NCBI GenBank assembly: GCA_961205875.1
Contig: OY540813.1
Coordinates: forward strand, 18,509,001 to 18,573,000
Direction of reading: 5' to 3'
DNA length: 64,000 nt
Source: Sialis fuliginosa
Lineage: Eukaryota > Arthropoda > Insecta > Megaloptera > Sialidae
In this document: positions 40,047-55,000 of the stretch, one piece after another
Position numbering within the stretch: the first letter of the stretch is position 1
Layout of the letters: each line of letters opens with the position of its first letter
Notes under the pieces: model-generated
Database searches by the model: none
What the model was told of the DNA's origin: nothing
What the model saw: only the letters and a program-made list of their open reading frames with translations
Position numbers and translations under genes: made by a program

Positions 40047-43000
40047 ATGTCAGTCGAACAAAACGAAGCTGAAACTAAATTAGAGAATGGAACAAACGAA
40101 CCGGCATCTGAAGAAACAGCGACGAATGGTGCTGGTGGAGATGCAACAGAATCCGAACCCCCTAATAAAGAAATGAGAGCCGTTGTCCTGACAGGATTCG
40201 GTGGATTAAAATCAGTTAAGATCTTAAAGAAACCAGAACCAACACTTAGCGAAGGCGAAGTTTTAATTCGTGTAAAGGCATGGTAAGTTATTCTTCTTGT
40301 TTGTACTTGTTTTTTTATAATCCTTTGAAAAGTCTAAACTATACCATATGGTAAGTCTGGAACAGGATGTTACCAGGACTCAAGATTGTAGCGTTACTTT
40401 CATTATAATCTGTCGCATATTGTTTTTTTTTATTGGTTTCTATTTAAGAAAATGAATATATAATATACTAATTTCAAAATATAATAAAAAATATAAATAA
40501 TTAAATTAAATTTAAAAAATATTACTATTGCGTTTTTATTTAATTTAAATTTTAAGCATATAACAAATAAAACCCCAGAGTTTTATTTTAATAATAATTA
40601 AAGTTACTGTTTTTATGTATTATTTTATACATATATTTTTTTAATATTCAATATATGAAGATATATCTATTATTAAAGAAAAATTGCACACAGGCAACAT
40701 TTGCTACCGATATATATTTAAATTATATTTAATTAAATAATAATTCATTTATCGTATTGATAAAGAATATTAAAAAACAGGTATTTTAAATCTGTTGTCA
40801 GAGTTGTCTCAAGGATGAATTGTCCACCGTTTTTATTTTGATGTACAACCGGAAGTGAGATTCCTGCATTTCCGGTCAAACCGGAATTTTGTTTAAAATG
40901 CTATTTTAAATTACGTTAATTTGTCCATTAGTTATCTAAATAACAAATAAATGTGTATTTTTTTCTTATGTTTTAATAACTCGTCAATTCAATGATACTC
41001 TTGTTTGCTTAGTTATTCTTATAGACATTATTGATTGTGTGTAATCATTGATGAGTAATATGATATCTGAATCATCGGAAATAAAATTGAATTACATATT
41101 TGAATTCTAGTAAATAACAAAATGTTTAATTTTATTAAACGTAGATAATTTTATTTTTCTACCAGTACGCAAATCTTCGAACTATAGCTTATCACAAAAA
41201 TTTTATTAAAGGTCGATGAGAAAAACATTTCTAATAAATATTTTGATAGCGTAATTATTTAAAAACAATGAATAAATGGTATTTATAATATTAATTAATA
41301 TAAATATTTTGATTATAAGTTTAAACAAGATTTAAAAAAATACTTGTTAAAAATGGTTGAGTACCTACATATTATAGGTCATATCTTGTTCTTTTTTTAA
41401 TTATGGATTAATAAGTATTTCTTTTGCTGTTATCGCTCTTTATAAGAATGATTGCATTATACAAATATTTGTGTATATAAATTGACGAATAAAGTTATGT
41501 ATTTGTAATAATTGTAGTAGTAGTAGTTGATATGGATTTTGCTAATTGGATAAATAATTTAAAATTATTTATTATCAAATAACGGTTTTTTATAACTGAA
41601 AAAGTATTAAAAAAATTAGATTTCGAGATTTTAATGTATTTATTTTTTTTAAGAATGTATTTTTTTAATATGTTTTTATATTAATTTATCATTTTATAGT
41701 TTACATTTTTAAACGGGTTTTGATTTTTTCGAAAACGTGTAAACAATTACAGTAACTAAGAAAACATGTACGATTTTCAAAAAAATAACTACATAAAAAT
41801 TTAAATAAATCATATGTAGTAACTGATCTGTTGATTCTCTAATAAATAATATAATACGTATGCGTGCTTGTATATTTAAAGAAACAATTATGTTTATTTG
41901 ACAGAATTATATTTTTTCATATTTTCAAAATAAATTCATAATAAATTTCAAAAAACAATTTTTTCCATCAGAAGTTAAATTTTTTATAAGAAATTATTTG
42001 AACGTTGTCAATGGCCCCAACTAATTAAATCACCAGTGCGTTAAATCTACGATCGCATGTGATGCGATAAATGGATCAAGATATTTTATAATACATTATA
42101 AAATATATTTTTTATATATAATTACTGGTGGTATAATTAGCAATAATTCTAGTAATATTTAAAAAAAAATGACTAATAAGGAAGAGGGCGGTGTCAGAAG
42201 AGATGAATCTGTTAATCCAGGAAAGAGTGACTCACTTTTTGGAATTTTTTTATTATTTTGTTTATTAATGCTAATATGTATATGGCTCCACAAATGGGGA
42301 GGGGGTGACAGGGCTGCAACTTGGGGGCTAAAGGGGGGGCCGGTCTTATCAGATGGAGGTTCGATGAAAATCTTGGCTCAGGGGCCCGCGTTAAGATGTG
42401 GGGGTCATGAATATGTAAATATGGATTTTTAAGTAGGTACCTCGTTCTATAGGTAATATAATTTTTAAAACTTATATGTTTGTTCAGATCTAACACATTT
42501 AACTAAAGCCTAAGACCCTATAATTATTTTAAACTATGTTGAGGAACATTTATATTAAAAATTCATGTAAAAGTGAAAATAAAAACTAATTGTATTGTAC
42601 ATAAGTTACATAATACATCAGGCACATATTAAGAAAAATTTACAATTAATATTTTCTAATAAAAATGTATACAATTAACAATCAATGGCAGTTGCGATGA
42701 GGTGCCGCCGAAATAAGAGTGAGGTGCCTACGTTTTTAGAGCAACCAGTCGCGCGGACATTCACGAATTTTGAATGGGAAATATTAGTAATATTATAAAT
42801 TATAATGCGCTTCTGTTTTTTTAAAATTTATCTTTAAGTGTATGTTGGTCACTGCAATATTATTGACGAAATCTGTTCTTTTTTAAGGCTTCTAGGATTT
42901 TGATACCACTACACCAAGGTACTGACTGAGTTTTATGAGTCTATATTATATGGATCAATAACTATGAGCGGCTTTTCAATTTTAGGGCCCCATGATAATT

Positions 43001-46000
43001 ACAATATATTTTCATTTAAATGCAGTTTTTTGAGATACTACCGATTTAAATTCGAGCTTCTAATTTTGATAATAAAACATATGATTTTTGCAGGTTCCAA
43101 CTGTTTTCATATTTTTATAAAAACGATAAATCGTTTATTATTTAATTTATTTACAAATAAATTGATAACTTCTTTCTATCTATTTAATTTGTTATTTATT
43201 TTTATTTATTTATATTTATTATTATTTGTTTACTTATAAAAATGCAAATTTCCATTATGTAGGCTGATCATCTCTTTCTTTTTTATCCGATTATTTATTT
43301 TTAAATATTTTTTATTGTTATCTTTTATGGAAAAATTCAGACTGTTTAACATTTAATTAACACCTTTGAATTTAATTATTTAAATAAACTAGTTTCATTA
43401 TCGATTATTTATTTAAATTTGTTTATTACATCGAAATACACTACATTTTTGCACAAAATAACTATATAATTTAAATATTATACGGGTGCGCGATAATAAT
43501 AATACGAATTTTACGTCAAAATATGTATTTCAGGTTTAAAAATATTTTTGAGCGTCAATATTTTAAATTATCAATTTAATAAAAAAAAATTATATTTTAA
43601 TCAGTGGCGTACATTTTAAGATTTCTTTAATATAAATAGGTAGTTATTTCTTACTATTTTATTTAACAGTTACCAAACAATAATATTTCATGAGTTTTAA
43701 AATATTTGGTAATAGTAAAATAAAATTTAACTCAAATTTCTCGAGAAATCTCCAAGTTTATATTTTTAGAAATTTTATCTATAAAAATTATTTTTTATCA
43801 CAAACAGAAATACACATACAGTGGAACCTTGTTAGTACGTTTTTCGCCATAGTAAATTTTTGTTAGGTCCCAGCATTCTTCTACGAGAATATTTAAATTT
43901 TTCGGCTAGTACGTGTTTCAAAAACATACTAACGAGGTTCCACTGCTGTATAAAATAGTAAACAATAGCGTCAGTATCCATACAAGTAAATACGACTCAT
44001 CGAAAAATATTAAATAAAAAATAATAATTTCTACGAAATTCATGATTCACACACTTTATTGTCATTTAATTTAAGTAAACAAATTTCTTATCAATTTCTT
44101 GAGGATTAATAAAATAAACAATTAAAAATTGATACTTAAAATTTTTACTACGCTACTGTGTACTAACTATATACCTCAAGTTCAAGTAATCGATTTTAAT
44201 ATTAAATGTGCAAATATATTTCATTAACCTAAAGTACCTATATATAAGTAAGTACGAGTGAATCTACCAGGTTTCCTTTTCACCTTCGACCTCAAATTTT
44301 AATCTCTACACTAAGGCTGCGTCCAGACCAGCGAGCAAGCACGTACGAACAATCGATCTGTATTGTCATTAAATAATTGAGTGCTCGGTCTTCGTTCATA
44401 CTCGCTTATTTTTAATAAAGAAAGTGTATAACAATAATGACGAAGTTGTTTGACACACGTTAGAATTTGGTAGTTTTAGATAATAAAATATAACTGCACA
44501 AATATAATTTTCTTTTCAATAAAGCAATCCGAAAGTTTGAAAAAAATCATTTTTTTACATATTTCTCGAATGAATGTATCAAACAGGGCTTCGAACCGTT
44601 ATTTTTTTCGTTTCGGTTTTCGTTCCGGTTCGAGCAAAAAAATATATTTCGGTTCGGTTCCGGTTTTCGTTCCGCAAAAAATAACAATTTTTTCGGTTCA
44701 GCTCCGAGTGATTAATTAAAAAAAAATTATCTGTATTAAAAAAAAATGTTCTACTATAATTTAGAATATTTTATGGTACCTACTTGTATGATAGTCCGAA
44801 CGACAATTGAAGTGGGAAATAAGATCATGTTAACGCGCGTATTTTAACATGTACTGAACCGTAAAAACCGATATTTTTATTTCGGTTCTGTTCCGGTTTT
44901 CGTTCCGGCAAAAAATAACGGTTTTTCCGGTTTTCGGTTCAGTTCCGGTACGAAGCCCCGGTATCAAACGTAAAAGCATACAAAAAAAGTCGAAAAGTGG
45001 CCAAAATGCCAAATATCTAATTGTACAGTGACATAAGGCCATCGATTTACAATTAATTAATATTAATTTATTTTAATCTCCTCAGGTTAATATTACAAAA
45101 ACAAAACAAGATAGAGAAAAATTATTCAGACAAAAGTTAAGATAATCAGATGGCAATATCAAAAGGTTATATGGAGATTAAAAAAAAATTAATAGGTCAC
45201 CCTATTATTTATTTTTTTGCACTTGTGCACATCTCTGTTTGGTGTATCCATGTATTTGATACTTGCAATTTTCAAGTTATAAATATTAAATTACAACTTC
45301 CCTGCTTTAGAGAGTTTAGAGGTTCAACCAATATCATTCAGAGATTTTTTATGTACATACATACATATGTATATTAGGGAGTTTTTTTTTCGGTCCCATT
45401 ATCCTGTGTTTTAGCTTTGGATCAAAAGTTAATTGTCCCAAAATTTCAGACTTTTAGATCAAACCTGTGAAATCGAGTATTGTTCCCATTAGATTAACAT
45501 GGGAAAAATTACTTTTTTACTTATGCGTGAATAGCTCGTTGAAAATTTTATTTATTTTAATTTTTCACAGCAACATATTATAGAGTGTTAAATTTTCTAC
45601 AAAAAAGATCCGAAGTGCTCAATTCATAGATCTAGTATTTTTAAAGATATGTTCGTTTAAACGTTATCATAAAATGTAGAATGCAATGTTTATGATTATT
45701 TTGAAATAAACGTATCTTAAAAATTATTAGATTTATGAATTGAGTACTGAATTTTCTACAAAATATTGCTCTGAGTAATTAAAAAAAAATTCAACGAGTT
45801 ATTCACGCGTAAGTAAAAAAATACTTTTCTCATTTTAATCAAATGGGAAAAATACTCGGTTTGCTCCGTTCACAGTATGAAATTTTGGGACAATTAACTT
45901 TTGATCCAAAGCTAAAACATAGGCCAATGAGACCGGAAAAATAAAACTAAAAAAAAACTAGTATATAGAGTAGAACAGATTTTTTTAATCCACAAATTGA

Positions 46001-49000
46001 AACATGTCCTTTTATTATCGTTGTTATGCTGCTCACATATTATTATAGAGTAGGGGTTGGTAACTCGCAGTTCGTGAGTTACATGCGAAACTTTGGTAAA
46101 TAATTGCAATTCGTTACAATTTGAGCCCTTTAGAAGTCGAAGCGATGAACATATTGACGATTTTCAAATTTTAATACATACATATTTGACTAGTGAAATA
46201 GGTGCGTTTCGGAAAACAAGTAGAATATTATAACGTAGAATATATAATTTACCACTTCGTCGCGTTTTAAGCGATGGGATCATACATAGATATAGGCACA
46301 TGGACTGTACATTCTGTTAAGGACGGGAAAATTGCGGATTGGAGGCGGCAAATTTGAGTTAACAATCTAAAAAAAAATTACTAACAAGCGTAAAATTGTG
46401 GATTGCCAACGACAAATTCGAAAAAAAGTCTTCAATTTTTATATTTAGCATATAGTGCAAGGGGGGCGGCAAATTTGCCATCTACCCTGGGTGGCAGAAA
46501 TCTACGGTACGCCACTGTACAGTAATGTGTCAAATTTGGTCATCCCAAGGTATACTCCATCTTTTTTCACTCATGTTTTTGTGTTTAACCAAATATCCAG
46601 CATATGTTCTATCTCACTATTTGTGACGACTGTTTTTGAATTATGTCTGGTATTATAAAGGAGCTTGCAAACACTTTCAAACGAGGTATCAAACTTATAT
46701 GACAGTTCTCTTTGAGTTTTTAACAGATAATTTCATGCACAGTAAGTTGATTTTTACCGTTTTTACTCAAGTTTTTACTTCCTATGCATGAAACTATCTG
46801 TCAAAAACTCCAATAGAATTGTCATATAAGTTTTATACCCCATTTGACAGTGCTTGCAAGCTTGTAAAGCGAGCTCCTTTATAATACCGGACATTAGATG
46901 CATGCGCGGTCTATGCTGTATGTCTAGTCTATGGGTGGGATAGAAAATTAACACATACGTCACGGTATTGCCATGCGCGTCGAAACGCGGCTTACATGCT
47001 AGACCTTAAGACTGCTTATAAAACATCAATTTTATCGATCGATTGTTCACTTTCTTAGTTTTGTTTTCTGGATGACTCATTTGTTACCAATGATGTTTTT
47101 TGTATTTACAGTGTGTTCTAATAACGTAGAAATATTCACTTTCGATTTATAGACATATTTTGTTACACGTATGTTACAATAAACAGGGTTTACCTGACTT
47201 AAAAGTAAATGATCAGTACCTACTGTATGCTTATAATTTATATTATCACTATAATTTATTTATTAATTATTTTTGAAAGTTGACTAATAGAGAGAGTATA
47301 TTATTGTTGTAAATAATAATAAAAATAAATCTAGAAATTGTATAATATGGTCTAGCTAGTTGAACACACTACAAATTGAGTTTAATTAAAAATTAGTAGA
47401 AAAAAAATAAAAAACGAAAAGGATTTAAATAATTTTTTTTCTAAAATAAAAATACTCTTGCGAACGATAAACTGGGGTCACACAGACCGAGACTCTAAAA
47501 TGACTTTGAACCTTTATTGTAAGTCGAAACTTTGCCATTAATTTGATCAAATCGGTAGACGGGAACACAAATTGAATTTACAGATGGTGAATATTTGTTA
47601 TAAAATACATTTATTAAAATTCTATGTAAAAAACAAATTGTAGTGGTCTGTAGTCTATTAATAATTCCATTATAAAATTTGTCTTCGTTTAAGGCGTTTT
47701 CTCTCGACGCAATGTATTGATATAAAACTATTAGGAGCTTTTTCATTGCTGATGTCATTGTATAAAAACTATTACAATCTAATATTTTCTCTCCGCCAAT
47801 CAGAGTTTTTGAAGCGTGTTCATAATGACGTCACTGTCTGGGAAAATACAAAATATTTTAGACTACAATACGCTGCATTGCAAAAAATGGAAAAATGTCT
47901 GACTAAGAGAGAAAGAGAGAGAGTAGACTATAACTTGAGTCTTGCACACATAATTGAAGAACTATGTTCGGTCAGAAAAGGTTGCCGATCCCTGGTCTAG
48001 GGGGTTGGTGAGTAGATGGGCGCTATATGAAAGAAGGGGATGTGACCAGACGTCATTGAAAGGGTTAACGCACGCACTCCCGTGGTCGGTGAATGAGGAC
48101 TTTCCCGTAGATCGATCGGAGCTACGGCCAGACATTGGGTAAGGCCAACGCCCTGCACACGAGGCCAACTACGAATTATTTATTTTCGGGTACTGTTGGG
48201 ATGGGGTTTTGATTTTTCTTTTCTTTTTTCAAATCCCTTGAGAGTCAGTTAGGTTTTTTTCTCGATGCTGTAGAATCTAATAAAAACTTTGGTTTAGAAA
48301 TTGATATTATATTTAATAAATAAATGGTTGAAATGTAATTTTATATTGTTTAAAAACTGTGGTCGTACAAAATATAATTTTTAGTAGGAAACTCAAAATT
48401 TTGTACCTACATAAGATACAGATCTAAAGTTTAAATATTACTGTTTATTTTTTTTATAGAAACTTCATAATAACATATGGGCATTTATACCTTATCAATT
48501 TTCTACGTTCGATATATTTATTGATGTTATCGATAATTGTATAATGTTTTTAAAATTATAACTTATTGTTTTAATATTAAAGGTATACGAATTGATTTTA
48601 ACTTATACTAAATTGCAAATAAATAATTAATAATACGGAAGACTAGATTTATGTCAGTTTTTTTTAAATTTAAGTTATTGGTCATTGGGTGTAGCCAGGT
48701 CCGTAACTAGAGGCTCGGGGGCCCCGGGGCAGCAGGTGATCGAGGGGCCCCCCTTATAAAAATTTTTTTGAACAATTTTGAAGTATATGACTATTTTCGA
48801 AAAAAATAAGTTTTTCAATAAAAATGTGATTGCTTTTTAAATAATTATTAATATTTTTTATAAACAATGAAAACTACACAAGTAAATAATTTTTTTGAAA
48901 AAAAACAAACAATATTTTCTCATATCGAGCTGCATAAAATTCGATATAGTACAGTTATATTAGCGAAACTTTTTGTACCTTTACTGACCATTTTTACAGT

Positions 49001-52000
49001 ATTTCTTGTACGATTTTTTTTAAATATCTCCAATTCTATTGGCCGGAATTAAAAAATAATAAAATCATTTTAATATTCATGTTATGAATTTCCTTATAAA
49101 AATAAATTAAAAATTTTATAATTTTGTTACAAAACCTATTTACAACGACCAATAAAATCAATTTTAATAAAATTTTGTGGGAAGATATTCCTTATGATTA
49201 GAAATATGTAAATGTGACATTTTCCAAATCAAAACGGCTAAAAAACACATTTAAAAATAAAAATTGACTCGTTGATATCTTGTGAGCAACAAATGGTAAA
49301 GGGACATTCTTTTTTTGTAAATTTTTTTATGTACTATGCGATGGCGCTAAAGATAATTCTGTAAATATATTAAACAATTTTTTTTTGAGTTTTTGTTTTT
49401 GAAAAATTTTCTCCGTGTTGAAACAAAATGACTAACTCAAAACTTTTTTTATCCTATTTCGTAAAAAAAATCTTCCTTTTTCGGGGCCCCCCTAAGCGCG
49501 GGGGCCCCGGGGCACAGCCCCGGCTGCCCCGGCGGTAGTTACGGCCCTGGGTGTAGTCCTTCAGCCTTAACACCCATAAGGTATTTTTTTATCTTTGTAT
49601 GTACTTTATTATACGGCGATAACATCGAACCCATAGTTTTTATCTATATCTCCTATTTTAAGAGGTAGAGCGAAATGTTAATTTTTTTAATGATAATGAG
49701 TAAAACTGCACTTTTTTTTAAATTATTTTATTACACACCGATGTAAATGGAATGACCAATTTATTTTTTATATTTAGGAAGTCTATACAGTAGTAGAATA
49801 TATTTTTAAAAATTGAGAGGTTAGTGAAATGAAAAATATAAAAAATTAATGTTTTTCGACATTATTATTTTAAAAGTTCATTCCGGATTTAATTTTGGAG
49901 ATTTATTTTTGCATACAGATTAAGAACTTGAAAACTGAAGATATTCATGGTTTTATTATAGATAATCTTTTTTTAGCCATTGCCTTTTTTTATTACTTTG
50001 ATTATCGTACGAGAGCTATATTGCGCTTCCACCGCTTGTGCGGAAGTCCGTCACTGTGTGGATGCAATATACTTAACTGGTTTACTGATAATGAGATAAT
50101 ACTTCAAAAGTGCATTTGATAAAAAATTTATTAAAATATTCTTAATAAAAATAAAAAGACATAGATAAATATTTTATCTACATTTTTAGGGTTCCGAAGA
50201 AACCCTATTAATCTCACTTTGTCGTCCGTCTGTCCGTCCGTCCTTTTCACTTAAAGCTAAATAGCTCGTAAACTATATGAGCTAGAAACTTGAAATTTTT
50301 ACTGAACATATAAAATGACATCCTCTAGTAAAATATATACAAGATTGAATAAATCATTTTTCAGGGCGGGCAATAAAAAGCTAAAGCTAGGTAAAAAAAA
50401 TATTTTTTTTATACCAAGGCATGTGGCACCTTAAAATGTGTAACCAAACAAGCGGACTTTGACTCTTTTTCTATTTTTTTTCTAAATCAAAAATTGTGCC
50501 TGTAGTAGGGGGCTTTAAAGCAAATCCAAAAAACAAAAAAATTGTATAACAAGACGTGTGGTATGTCAAAATGTACATCTCAATTAGTAGTATTTGAACA
50601 TATTTTTTATTTTTTTTTCTAACTAAAAAATGTCACCTGTAGGGGGCTAAAAGCAGTATTTTATTTTGTCCACCCTACCTCTAACTCTAACTATTGGCTC
50701 AAAAAATCTGAAAAAAAATTGGTAACGAAGCTTTGGTGGGACAAATACTAAAGTCAACAATATAATTTTAAATTGTGGAATTATAGGGAGGGGCGTCATA
50801 GAATTTTTTATTTTGATATCTAGGCAAGTGGGGTGTCAAAATATAGATCTCAATTAGTAGAACTAAACATTTTTTTATATTTTTTTCTAACTTAAAAATA
50901 GACCTGTAAGTGGTTCCAAACTTTCCACATAGTACGTACTTCGGAACCCTTATGGCATACATTCGTGAAAGCGAAAAAAAATGTTTTTTTTTTTTGACAC
51001 ACCCTATTGTACACTGTACTTAGACATAAGAAGCCCATTTTGCATCGGGAACATCGGCATACAACACAAATGATTTTTTCCTTGAGTAGCATAAAAGCCT
51101 GACAAATAAGAAGCGTTGCAAAGCCTTGATAAATGTGTTGTTGTATCAAAAAAGCTACGTTAACAAGACACTGTAATATGGGAATTGTAGTTACGCCACT
51201 GGTTGATACCCTGTCGCGATGGGAAAGATCTATATTCTATTTGTTGTTCGACTTATCAGTGATTAAATATGTTTTATTTTCTATTGTTACAGTGGATTAA
51301 ATTTCCAAGACTTGATGGTGAGACAGGGGGCTATAGATTGTCCTCCAAAATGTCCATTCATCATGGGTTTCGAATGCGCTGGCGAAGTAGAACAAGTCGC
51401 AGAGGGAGTTGAAGAATTTAAAGTGAGTATAAATATATGTATACAAGAATACAATTAATTATGAAGTAAAATACCAAATATTTTTATAAATATTCATAAG
51501 GTTTATTCAAGATTCCTAGGATTCTAACATCACAGAAAATAAAAGTTTTTTCATAGATCACTGATTTTTAACTATAGTTTTAAAATTAATTTGAAAGTTT
51601 TATTTATGATTTCGGATGTCTCGAGTAATTATGTTGCATCTCATGGTGTGACAAATATCATTTTGTAATTTATTACAATTTTTAAAATATTAGAGATTAT
51701 GGAAATGTAGCTTTAAATATTTACGGTTTTTTGTCAATATTGTAAAGAATGAGTCAAAGTGCCGAATATTCAGTAAAAAATATACAAGGAATACAAGCAT
51801 TACTTTTGCATAACTGTTAAAATGGTAATGGTTGGTTTTACAGAAAAACATTAAATTGTAAAGAACTCCACACTAAATTTATGGAAAATTGTTTCCAGTC
51901 AAATTGGCTGAAATTTTAGTATATTATACTTTATGTCATTCTGATCAAAAGTCTCCATGGGCAGAAATTTCAAAAATCAATAGATTCGGAGTTACAGAGT

Positions 52001-55000
52001 CCTGGATTAATTAAAAAATTGATAAAATCAAAAGCTATTTTTGCGTACTTTTTTTATTAAATTCGATAAGAATATGTTTATAAAAAAGGCATACGGGATT
52101 TGATGTTTATTGTGTTGTTGACTATGAATACGATAATTATTTTGACCCCACTATTGAATATTGGCAGTTTTTGGCCATATTTTTAAGTTTTTAATTCGAT
52201 AAGAATATAAAAAACTAAAAAATATGGCCAAAAACGGCTAATATTCAATAGCGAGGTCAAAATAATTATCGTATTCATAGTCTACAACACAATAAACATC
52301 AAATTTTTGTAAAATCATTTTCTAGTCAGAAGAAGTCTATAAAGTACGCAAAAATAATTTTTTTTTATTTTATCAATTTTTTTTAATGATTCCAGACTGT
52401 AACTCCGAATCTATTGATTTTTGAATTTTCTGTCCATGGAGACTTTTGATCAGAATGGCATGAAGTATAAAATACTACAATTTCAGCCAATTTGACCGGA
52501 AACTATTTTCCATAAGTTTAGTACGGGGTTCTTTGAAATTGTATAATGGCCCACCCTAGGCTAATAGGTTTGTAGCCCCAGGACACTAGGCGTCGATTAT
52601 GTTTTTCTTAATTTTACTTACAGGGCCGTCTAAATGCCTTAAAACGGTCTTGTCCATCTCATATGGCACAACACACCGATTGTGATGCTCTAGTGTAAAT
52701 AGTTGTATTTAAAGTAATTGAGTTATGATCCACACTATATTTTAACTTACATTTAGGTGGGTGACCGAGTTGTTGCACTATCAGAACTGCGTGCTTGGGC
52801 AGAGGCGGTCGCAGTGCCGGTTTCAAGGGTGTTCCATCTCCCGGCTAACGTGACTTTCATTGATGCCGTAGCTACGACGATGAATTACCTCGTAGCTTAC
52901 ATGCTACTCTTCGACGTCGCTTCTCTACGTACCGGCAACTCAGTCCTCATTCATTCAGCCGGCGGCGGAGTGGTGAGTACATATGATTGATTACAAATAT
53001 CAACATTGTCCAAATTCATTTATCATATGACCTAAACTAATTCTAGGATCTTAGGTTTTGTAACAGCGAAAGTCTCATAAAAATCGGTTAAGTCGTGTTC
53101 GTCTTGTTGCAACGCACATACAGATAAAATGCTAAAAAAAAACCTGATTGTGTATTTATGTACACGCGTTAGAAGTTATACTTCTTTGGCGTGATTGAAA
53201 AATAACCTAAAATAAGTTTAAAACATATGAGAATATTCTGCTGCTTGCTTCTAATATAATTAAGCAAACATAGGTAAACATAATATAAAATAATATACAA
53301 TAAAATTAATTACTTATAACCTCAAATATTTACAAATATTATTTTGAATTTACCGGTATAAAACAGACAAAGATTTACAAACATACAGCATGGATCACGC
53401 ATTTTATTAAAAAAAAAAAAAAAATGAACGAGAAAATTGAGCACATTACAGGAAACTGTAATGTGTTAAATTTTTTAATATCTCTATGGATGTCATGACG
53501 TCATCATATCATTGTTCCGTTACCATATACCTACTGCGTTCCGTTGCGTTTCATTTCCGTTGCATTACTTAAATTTCACCCTCAATGCGCTTAAAGAAGT
53601 GTAACTTCAAAAATATTATGAATTATATTAAAATTTAATTAAATGTATGTATTAGTATTGAAGATCAACAGTTCTGACACGGCATAAAAGCGCTGGCATT
53701 TAACAAAAACGGAAACCGTTACTGTATCATTTGCATAAAATCCAAATGAATAGATTTCCAGCGCTTGACGGACAGCGTTTTTTCTTAAACGCCCGCCGCG
53801 CCGTTTCGACGAAGCTAAAATGCTACCCGTATTAAATCACATAACAGATTTTCAAAGTCGATACGGTGATGGTCTCCGTTTCTGTTAAGTTCCACCGCTT
53901 AACACAATTTCAAAATTAACCCTTATTTATATTATACAAAAATTATATAAAATTGAAACGGATAGCCTTTTTTAAACTCGTTACTATGGGCGCCCACAGT
54001 GGCGTAGTTAGGGGTTGACGCAATCGGCGGAAACCAAAATGAAGTAGAATAGCTTTATGAAACGTAAAAACCAACATAAATACAATTAAAAAAAAGTATT
54101 CGTATTTGTGGCGCCTATGAGTGTAATCGAAGTTAGAGTGATTAATTTCACAAAACAATTAATCGAGAAAATCGATGTATTTATTAATAGACTTGTAAAT
54201 TAAATAGGTTGGTATGCTATACATAAACGTTCTTTCATTTATAAATTTCAAAATCGATAAAATTGGTCACTTTTACTTTTTAGTGGCCTAATTTATAAAA
54301 TATTTATTTATTTTTTCTGAGGTTTTTTTGGAATTTTCTAGAAAATACAAAACTAAGTAAGTAGTCTGTTTTTATTTAGTAGGTACTAATTTACGAGTAT
54401 AAAATCGATTTATAAAATAATATTCTTGTCGAGCCGCCACTGAGTATTACAAACTATTAGGCGCCGTTTCCTTCCTCGCCTGAGGCGCCAAACAGTCTCG
54501 ACATAACCATTTATTATTTAAATTCAATTTACCGCAATCTCCTTCAACGTATTCTGAATTCTAAAACGTTTTAGGCATTTTTATAAGTAAAATACGCGAT
54601 GCTTTTTATCTACTTGTCTCACCTACTCTATCTTGAATATAATCCACAACAGACAGCAATAATTTGATGAATGACGAAGTAAAAAAAGTATGTAAATTCC
54701 TTCTGTAGTTTAATAATCTTCAAAGAATATTATTGACCTATTTTAAGTTAAAATTTGTATAGTGAATTTCGCTTGAACATTTCAAATTAATTCGATTTCC
54801 ATTTCAGTTTCGGTTGAAACTAAAAACATATCTTATTTTAGATTTTGTTAACGTGGATCTTGAAACTTCTAGATTTTTTATATTTAGATATGTATGTACG
54901 TAGTCATAAAAAAATATTTTTATTTCAACAATAAAAAGGTCACTGATGACCCCAGAGATATGTTGCCCCAAATACGTGCTTACTTTAGTGGTGCCTGGAG

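Noticed and set aside
42169..42496. Overlapping open frames of 87 and 94 codons on opposite strands
   Set aside because: They lie in G-rich low-complexity intron DNA; both strands are open by chance and neither resembles a protein.
44537..45042. Arg/Phe-rich frames on both strands
   Set aside because: They come from the TTCGGTT/GTTCCGG units of the hAT MITE at 44584-44960.
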